From Clostridia bacterium (GTDB taxonomy: Bacteria; Bacillota; Clostridia; Oscillospirales; CAG-272), in the NCBI GenBank assembly GCA_017623355.1, contig JAGAPG010000016.1:1-39227 (forward strand): a stretch of DNA of 39,227 bases. Direction: 5' to 3'. Of the stretch, positions 34,164-39,227 are shown in pieces (position 1 is the first letter of the stretch; each line of letters starts with the position of its first letter). The notes under the pieces were generated by a model. The model was not told where the DNA came from. It saw nothing but the letters and a program-made list of their open reading frames with translations, and ran no database searches. Position numbers and translations under genes: made by a program.

Positions 34164-35494
34164 TGAAAAAAACGGTCAAACTTTCAAAAAATGCGAAAGA
34201 GATACTTTTGTCTCTTGAAAACGCGGGATATGAGGCTTATGTCGTTGGAGGATATGTTCGCGATGCTATCTTGGGAAAAGAAAGTAATGATTATGATATA
34301 ACAACAAATGCATTACCTTCAGAGGTTAAGAATGTTTTTTTTGATAAAAGGGTAATAGAAACGGGAATAAAGCACGGTACTGTTACAGTCTTAATGAACG
34401 GAGAAGCATTTGAGATAACGACTTACCGTTTTGACGGAGAATATACGGATGCGCGTCACCCTGACAGTGTTTCCTTTTCAAGCTCCTTAACCGAGGATCT
34501 TAAAAGAAGGGATTTCACAATTAACGCTATTGTTTGTAATTCGTCGGGGGAAGTGTTTGATTTTTTCGATGGTATAGGCGATATTGAAAGAAAACTCATA
34601 CGCGCTATAGGCGAGGCAAAAAAGCGTTTTTCGGAGGATGCGTTGCGTATTCTGCGCGCTATCAGATTTTCCGCAACGTTGGGATTTGATATAGAAGAAA
34701 AAACAAAAGATGCTATGATTTATACAAAATGCGGACTTGCAAAAATATCAAAGGAACGCATAGCTAATGAAATAAATCGTGCCCTGTGTGCGAAAAACAT
34801 AAAAAACGTGCTTCTTCGGAATGTTGAAATATTTGCCGAGATTTTTCCGGAGATCAAAAAAATGTATAAATTCGATCAACACACAAAGTATCATATTTAT
34901 GATCTTTTGGAGCATACTGCATATGTGATTTCAAACACTCCCTCCGTCGTTTATTTGCGCTTGGCTGCTCTTTTACACGATATGGGTAAGGTGTATACTA
35001 TATCTATAGACGATGATGGCATTGGGCATTTTCCCGGCCACGTTGAAAAAAGTGTTGGCATCGCTGAAAAATATCTTAACGAATATAAATATGACAATTT
35101 TACAAAGGATCGCGTTTTAAAGCTGGTGAAACATCACGATCTGCGCTTTAAAACCGACAGAGTGTCGATAAAACGTTATTTAAATGAATTTGGTGTGGAT
35201 TTCTTTTTTGATCTTGTCTCTCTTCAAATAGCCGATAAAAAATCGCAAAACCCCACTCTTGAAACCTCGAAAACATATGTTGAGGCTGAGAAAATCGCAA
35301 AAGATATAATTTTAAAGGGTGAATGCTTTTCTCTCGATGCTCTCGATATAAAGGGCACGGATCTTGTGAGTGTGGGATTCTGCGGTTCTGAAATAGGTAC
35401 GATTCTTAGAGCATTGCTTGATTATGTTATTTCGGGGAATGTTGAAAATCAAAAAGCGTTGTTGCTTAAAGCTGCTTTGAGAATGAAACAGTAA
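34163..35494 (+). CDS. cca: CCA-adding tRNA nucleotidyltransferase with HD domain
   Basis: 443 aa. The N-terminal polymerase-beta-like head has GGYVRDAILG and the metal-binding pair in NDYDI; RRDFTINAI and EDALRILRAIRF are the following family motifs. The middle has an HD metal-dependent hydrolase domain with LAALLHDMGK. The enzyme builds or repairs the 3' CCA of tRNA; the three tRNA genes nearby already encode CCA, so repair may be its main task. The start is ATG 34163; the ATG 12 nt earlier lies inside the ligA reading frame end. It is co-transcribed with ligA. Confidence 0.94.
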
Positions 35495-35579
35495 AATTTA
35501 CAAAATGCTAACAATTTTTTGATTTTTTTAAAACATTTTTGTATTAGTATTTACATAGAAAAATAATTTTGTAAAAATG

Positions 35580-35608
35580 TTGACTTTACAACAAATCTGT
35601 GATACAAT
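35580..35608 (+). promoter_or_regulatory. promoter of plsY
   Basis: TTGACT (35580-35585), a 17-nt spacer and TACAAT (35603-35608), 43 nt before the start codon. Confidence 0.7.
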
Positions 35609-35651
35609 GTCATAATAAAAAGTCTGCTTAAAGAAAAACAGGAGATTAAAT

Positions 35652-36266
35652 ATGGAATATTTATATTGTGCCGTTATCGGCTACTTCTTCGGTTGCTTGA
35701 GCCCTGCTTATATAGTATCAAGACTTAAAAATATAGATCTTAGAGAAAAGGGAACCGGAAATCTCGGTGCGACCAATACTGCGATGAGTCTTGGAAAGAA
35801 ATTCGGCATTATCGTTATGATCATCGATATATTGAAAGCGTTTGCGGCAGTAAAGCTTTGCTTGTTTATTTTTGAGATCAAGCTCGCAGGAGTTGTTGCA
35901 GGCACTTGCGCTATGATGGGACATATGTTTCCTTTTTATCTCAAATTCAAGGGTGGAAAGGGACTTGCTTGCTTCGGCGGCTTTGTTCTTGCTCTTAATC
36001 CCTTGCAATTTCTTTTCTTGCTTATTATAGGATTGCTTCTTTCGTTTGTCTTTAATTATGGATTTATGATACCCTTTTCGGCATCATTGATATTCCCTGT
36101 GCTTACCGGTATCAATTATCAGAGCGTTCTCGCCTTTCTTATAACGGCGGCTTGCTGTGTGGTGGTTTTGTGCAAGCATGCCGACAACATTAAAAGGATA
36201 AAAGAGGGAACAGAGGTGAAATTTAGAGGTGTGGTTTTGTCCCATCTGTTTCCACGAAAAAAATAA
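35652..36266 (+). CDS. plsY: glycerol-3-phosphate acyltransferase PlsY
   Basis: Integral membrane enzyme of 204 aa that moves the acyl group from acyl phosphate to glycerol 3-phosphate in phospholipid synthesis. The signature segments GTGNLGATNT (about 36-45), GHMFPFYLKFKGGKGLACFGG and the final KHADNIKRIKEGTE are all present, with about five helices. Length normal. Single gene with its own promoter and terminator. The ribosome site is CAGGAG. Confidence 0.95.
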   Translation: MEYLYCAVIGYFFGCLSPAYIVSRLKNIDLREKGTGNLGATNTAMSLGKKFGIIVMIIDILKAFAAVKLCLFIFEIKLAGVVAGTCAMMGHMFPFYLKFKGGKGLACFGGFVLALNPLQFLFLLIIGLLLSFVFNYGFMIPFSASLIFPVLTGINYQSVLAFLITAACCVVVLCKHADNIKRIKEGTEVKFRGVVLSHLFPRKK

Positions 36267-36282
36267 ATTTTGAGAAAATATT

Positions 36283-36322
36283 AAAGGGATTTTCGCTTAA
36301 CCGTAAAAATTCCTTTTTTATT
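36283..36322 (+). terminator. terminator of plsY
   Basis: AAAGGGATTTT (36283-36293) and AAAATTCCTTT (36306-36316), one G-U pair, followed by more T residues. Confidence 0.75.
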
Positions 36323-36354
36323 TTAAAAAAATCTCAAAAAACTCTAAAAAACAC

Positions 36355-36383
36355 TTGAAATATATTATTAAAAAGTGTATTAT
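36355..36383 (+). promoter_or_regulatory. promoter of ftsZ
   Basis: TTGAAA (36355-36360), a 17-nt spacer and TATTAT (36378-36383). It supports the start at 36417 and rules out the earlier ATG at 36375. Confidence 0.7.
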
Positions 36384-36416
36384 TATAATGATAGTAAAAT
36401 AACGGAGGTCGAAAAT

Positions 36417-37529
36417 ATGGCATTTGAACTCGATAATGATTTTGAATCCGGTGTTGATATAAGAGTCGTAGGAGTTGGCGGCGGTGGAAATAACGCTGTT
36501 AATAGAATGATTTCTTCAAATATTAAGGGTGTGAATTTTATTGCTGTTAATACAGATAGGGCGGCACTTCTTAAATCCGGCGCCAACACACAGATATGTA
36601 TAGGCGAAAAGGTAACAAGAGGTAATGGCGCAGGCGCAAATCCCGAAATGGGATTTAAAGCTGCTGAGGAAAGCGCAGAGGAGATAAAAGCTGCGATACA
36701 GGGCGCAGATATGATATTTGTTGCGACAGGTATGGGCGGCGGCACGGGAACGGGCGCAGCTCCGGTGGTTGCAAAAATAGCAAAGGAGCTTGGAATACTT
36801 ACTGTTGGTATAGTGACTAAGCCGTTTAATTTTGAGGGTAGCCGCAGAATGACTCAGGCAGATGCGGGGATTACCGAGCTTGCTAAAAACGTTGATTCCT
36901 TGGTCGTTATACCTAACGAAAGACTTAAAGAGGTTTCAGAGGAAAAGCTTACGCTTATGAACGCATTTAAGATTGCTGACGATGTTTTAAGACGCGGAGT
37001 GCAGGGAATTTCCGATCTTATAAACGTTGTTGGATTTATAAATCTTGACTTTGCCGATGTAACATCTGTAATGAAGGATGCCGGCCTTGCTCATATGGGC
37101 GTCGGTGAGGCGAGCGGACCTAATAAGGCTGTGGATGCTGCTAAGGCAGCTATTGCAAGCCCGCTTCTTGAAACATCAATAAACGGAGCACACGGAATAC
37201 TTCTTAACATAACAGTTTCTCAAAATGTGGAGCTTGATGAGGTGGATAAGGCTGCTACTATGGTAAAGGAATCTGCTGCTGCGGATGCAAATATCATTTG
37301 GGGCGCTAACTTCGATCCTACTCTTGACGATACTGTGAAGGTGACAATAATAGCTACGGGATTTGATAAGCTTCCCAACAAAAATATAAAGATAGATGTT
37401 GAATCTGTTGATGAAACTAAAATAAAGCCGGTCAAGCCTATTGAAGAGGATGATTATGCTGATATAATCCAAATGATCAATAAAAATCGCGAAAAGGTAG
37501 AATCGGACGATTTTGATAAAAAGTATTAA
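36417..37529 (+). CDS. ftsZ: cell-division GTPase FtsZ
   Basis: 370 aa tubulin homologue that forms the division ring. GTP-binding loop [14 protein letters not shown] (about 17-30), tubulin signature [10 protein letters not shown] (about 106-115) and synergy loop NLDFADV are intact. The ATG at 36417 follows ACGGAGG; an upstream in-frame ATG lies inside the promoter. The C-terminal tail after residue 320 is short and ends [16 protein letters not shown]..., without the usual DIPxFLRR-like peptide that binds FtsA, SepF or ZapA. The gene is away from the usual division cluster, between plsY and the str operon. Confidence 0.96.
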   Translation: MAFELDNDFESGVDIRVVGVGGGGNNAVNRMISSNIKGVNFIAVNTDRAALLKSGANTQICIGEKVTRGNGAGANPEMGFKAAEESAEEIKAAIQGADMIFVATGMGGGTGTGAAPVVAKIAKELGILTVGIVTKPFNFEGSRRMTQADAGITELAKNVDSLVVIPNERLKEVSEEKLTLMNAFKIADDVLRRGVQGISDLINVVGFINLDFADVTSVMKDAGLAHMGVGEASGPNKAVDAAKAAIASPLLETSINGAHGILLNITVSQNVELDEVDKAATMVKESAAADANIIWGANFDPTLDDTVKVTIIATGFDKLPNKNIKIDVESVDETKIKPVKPIEEDDYADIIQMINKNREKVESDDFDKKY

Positions 37530-37545
37530 TAATAAATAATGTAGG

Positions 37546-37580
37546 AAAATCACGGTTGATAAGACTGTGATTTTCATTTT
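37546..37580 (+). terminator. terminator of ftsZ
   Basis: AAAATCACGGT (37546-37556) and ACTGTGATTTT (37564-37574), one G-U pair, followed by a T-rich tail. Confidence 0.75.
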
Positions 37581-37686
37581 TGATAAAAAGTTTGTTAAAA
37601 ATGAATAAAAAATAGCACAAAAAAAGACTTTAAAAAACAATCTTTTTGTGCAAAATGTAGAAAATTCCAACAAAAAATACTTTGTC

Positions 37687-37715
37687 TTGACTTTGTAAAA
37701 TTTAAATGTTATAAT
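37687..37715 (+). promoter_or_regulatory. promoter of the str operon (rpsL)
   Basis: TTGACT (37687-37692), a 17-nt spacer and TATAAT (37710-37715), giving an rpsL leader of about 120 nt. The stretch 37581-37686 between the ftsZ terminator and this promoter is AT-rich with nothing recognisable. Confidence 0.8.
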
Positions 37716-37721
37716 GTTGTC

Positions 37722-37830
37722 GTGCGTAGACTCATTAAAAAGGTATATTTGCGCCTTTTTTGAGGAAAGCATAAAAAATGATACCTCGTGCCGCTGGGCA
37801 CTGATGTATAAACATTTAATTTCAAAAGAA
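37722..37830 (+). promoter_or_regulatory. structured leader of rpsL, possible attenuator
   Basis: AAAAAGG (37737-37743) can pair with CCTTTTT (37754-37760), or the overlapping AGGTAT (37741-37746) can pair with ATACCT (37781-37786), two exclusive states. A further hairpin GTGCC-gctg-GGCAC is at 37788-37801. This could be an attenuator or ribosomal-protein-binding leader. Confidence 0.4.
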
Positions 37831-37841
37831 GGAGGAACAAG

Positions 37842-38258
37842 ATGCCAACCTTTAACCAGCTCGTAAGACAAGGCAGAACAGACAAGACATACAAGTCTAA
37901 GACACCGGTTCTTCAAACAGGCTTCAACACCTTGAAGAATAAAGTAGTTGATCAAAGCGCACCTCAAAAGAGAGGCGTATGTACAAAGGTTACAACAACT
38001 ACACCGAAAAAGCCTAACTCAGCTCTTCGTAAGATAGCAAGAGTAAAACTTACAAACGGTATGGAAGTAACAACTTACATCCCCGGTATCGGTCACAATC
38101 TCCAAGAGCACAGCGTTGTTCTTATTCGTGGAGGAAGAGTACGTGACTTGCCTGGTGTACGTTATCACATTATTCGTGGTACACTTGATGCACAGGGTGT
38201 TGCTAACCGTAACCAAAGCCGTTCTAAATACGGCGCAAAGCGCGCAAAGAAAAAATAA
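37842..38258 (+). CDS. rpsL: 30S ribosomal protein S12
   Basis: 138 aa; part of the decoding centre. The conserved [17 protein letters not shown] and the loop [20 protein letters not shown] are present, with Lys (not Arg/Asn) at the PKKPN site, the streptomycin-sensitive wild-type state. The C-terminus is the usual [18 protein letters not shown] precedes the ATG. First gene of the str operon. Confidence 0.98.
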   Translation: MPTFNQLVRQGRTDKTYKSKTPVLQTGFNTLKNKVVDQSAPQKRGVCTKVTTTTPKKPNSALRKIARVKLTNGMEVTTYIPGIGHNLQEHSVVLIRGGRVRDLPGVRYHIIRGTLDAQGVANRNQSRSKYGAKRAKKK

Positions 38259-38280
38259 TTTCTTAGCGTAAAGGTAAAAA

Positions 38281-38359
38281 AGTTAAATTTATCGTAGTTC
38301 CGAAACTTGTTTAACTGAAATAAATGTTTATTATATCAGTGACACTTGTGCGGACACAA
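38281..38359 (+). promoter_or_regulatory. folded rpsL-rpsG intercistronic region
   Basis: Three hairpins fill the 160-nt gap: AGTTAAA/TTTAACT with an inner AGTT-ccga-AACT (38281-38316), ACTGA/TCAGT with an inner ATAAA/TTTAT (38314-38340, sharing bases with the first) and TTGTG-cgga-CACAA (38346-38359). In E. coli S7 represses its operon at this place; a similar site is plausible here. Confidence 0.45.
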
Positions 38360-38418
38360 CGGGAGATTTTCTTTCGAGTACCAATGATATCATATTTTTA
38401 ATGAAGGAGGGAAGTAAA

Positions 38419-38889
38419 GTGCCGAGAAGAGGTCAAATTTCCAAAAGAGACGTTTTGCCGGATCCGCTTTATAATTCAAAGCTCGTAACAAAGCTCATCA
38501 ACAACATCATGCTTGATGGTAAAAAGGGTGTAGCTCAAAAGATCGTTTACGATGCATTCAAGATGGTTGAAGAAAAGACAGGACAAAACGGACTTGAAGC
38601 TTTTACGGAGGCTCTTGAAAATGTAATGCCTGTATTGGAGGTTAAGGCTCGCCGTATAGGCGGTTCTAACTACCAGGTTCCTATGGAAGTAAGAGCAGAG
38701 AGAAGACAAACACTTGGACTTCGTTGGATCACATTGTTCTCAAGAAAACGTGGCGAGAAGACGATGGCTGAAAGACTTGCAGGCGAAATACTCGATGCAA
38801 AGAACAGCATGGGTGGAGCTTACAAGAAGAAAGAAGAAACACACAGAATGGCAGAAGCAAACAAAGCATTTGCACATTACAGATATTAA
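38419..38889 (+). CDS. rpsG: 30S ribosomal protein S7
   Basis: 156 aa from a GTG at 38419, picked because AAGGAGGGAAG ends 6 nt before it; the ATG at 38401 is upstream of that site. The family pattern is complete: [15 protein letters not shown], the [16 protein letters not shown] beta-ribbon, [20 protein letters not shown] helix and the terminal [16 protein letters not shown]7 nucleates assembly of the 30S head. Confidence 0.97.
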   Translation: MPRRGQISKRDVLPDPLYNSKLVTKLINNIMLDGKKGVAQKIVYDAFKMVEEKTGQNGLEAFTEALENVMPVLEVKARRIGGSNYQVPMEVRAERRQTLGLRWITLFSRKRGEKTMAERLAGEILDAKNSMGGAYKKKEETHRMAEANKAFAHYRY

Positions 38890-38925
38890 TCACTGTCCCA
38901 TTTTTGAGGAAAGGAAAAAACACAG

Positions 38926-39227
38926 ATGCCAAGAGAATATTCACTTGAAAATACCCGTAACATCGGTATCATGGCTCATATCGACGCCGGTAAGACAACA
39001 ACTACCGAGCGTATCCTTTATTATACAGGAAAGAACCATAAGATAGGAGAGACACACGATGGTGCTGCCACAATGGATTGGATGGCACAAGAGCAGGAAA
39101 GAGGTATCACAATTACTTCTGCTGCAACAATTGTGTTTTGGAAATACAAAGAAAAGCAATACAAGATTAATATCATTGACACTCCGGGCCACGTTGATTT
39201 CACTGTTGAGGTTGAGCGTTCTTTGAG
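38926..39227 (+). CDS. fusA: elongation factor G, 5' part
   Basis: The reading frame begins [14 protein letters not shown] and runs open to the window edge (about 100 residues of some 690). P-loop [13 protein letters not shown] (about 17-29), switch [10 protein letters not shown] and the G3 motif DTPGHVDFT identify EF-G, the translocation GTPase. GAGGAAAGG precedes the ATG. It follows rpsG by 36 nt, the usual str operon order. Confidence 0.97.
   Translation, partial: MPREYSLENTRNIGIMAHIDAGKTTTTERILYYTGKNHKIGETHDGAATMDWMAQEQERGITITSAATIVFWKYKEKQYKINIIDTPGHVDFTVEVERSL

Noticed and set aside
37176..37967. 263-codon minus-strand frame across ftsZ, the intergenic region and rpsL
   Set aside because: It overlaps two essential genes on the other strand and has very low-complexity composition.

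Overview
The window looks like chromosomal DNA of a low-GC, Gram-positive anaerobe of the class Clostridia, probably an uncultured gut lineage. The reasons are AT-rich intergenic DNA, AGGAGG-type ribosome sites, many TTGACA-17-TATAAT promoters, a T-box riboswitch, a C39-like protein, type II pantothenate kinase, C_GCAxxG and TraX-like proteins, and several glycoside hydrolases. No plasmid, CRISPR array or intact prophage is visible.

Region by region. 1-2050: a GH43 glycosidase gene set among hairpin-rich non-coding DNA. This DNA includes a striking array of 10-nt linkers alternating with unrelated short hairpins (356-447) and a duplicated 3' module (499-596 and 1935-2044) on both sides of the GH43 gene. 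2016-7274 (minus strand): a two-helix membrane protein, an XRE regulator, CsaA, a GH36 alpha-galactosidase and a HAD phosphatase. 7460-9805: a GH2 beta-galactosidase, followed directly by a 1.2-kb phage relic (9806-about 11040) with a headless sigma-like gene and a terminase small subunit. 11071-12277 (minus): C_GCAxxG and TraX-like proteins. 12498-14611: a small conserved-looking protein behind a folded leader, then a DUF523/Cof-HAD/HD operon. 14630-16389: a tryptophan-type T-box controlling a TrpB2-like enzyme, with a 10-codon reading frame between them.

16497-24867: a secreted cohesin/dockerin-like protein, a two-gene membrane/FKBP-lipoprotein operon, an M14 carboxypeptidase, a three-gene polar amino-acid ABC transporter, an SGNH esterase and pantothenate kinase. 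25024-29693: an AraC-acetyltransferase fusion, a ThuA-like protein, uracil-DNA glycosylase and a large lipoprotein. 29904-31905: a small SH3-like protein, a second hairpin array, a Gly-Arg-His tRNA operon and an extracytoplasmic C39-fold protein that has lost its catalytic Cys and His. 32145-39227: housekeeping genes ligA, cca, plsY, ftsZ, rpsL, rpsG and the start of fusA, each group with a clear promoter.

How the genes fit together. GH43, GH36 and GH2 point to use of plant or host galactosides and arabinosides. The ABC transporter and the T-box/TrpB2 unit deal with amino-acid supply. The right third is core replication, translation and division. The most unusual signals are non-coding: tandem arrays in which the linker is constant while each hairpin stem differs yet stays self-complementary, seen near 400 and near 30180, with related hairpins inside the tRNA operon.
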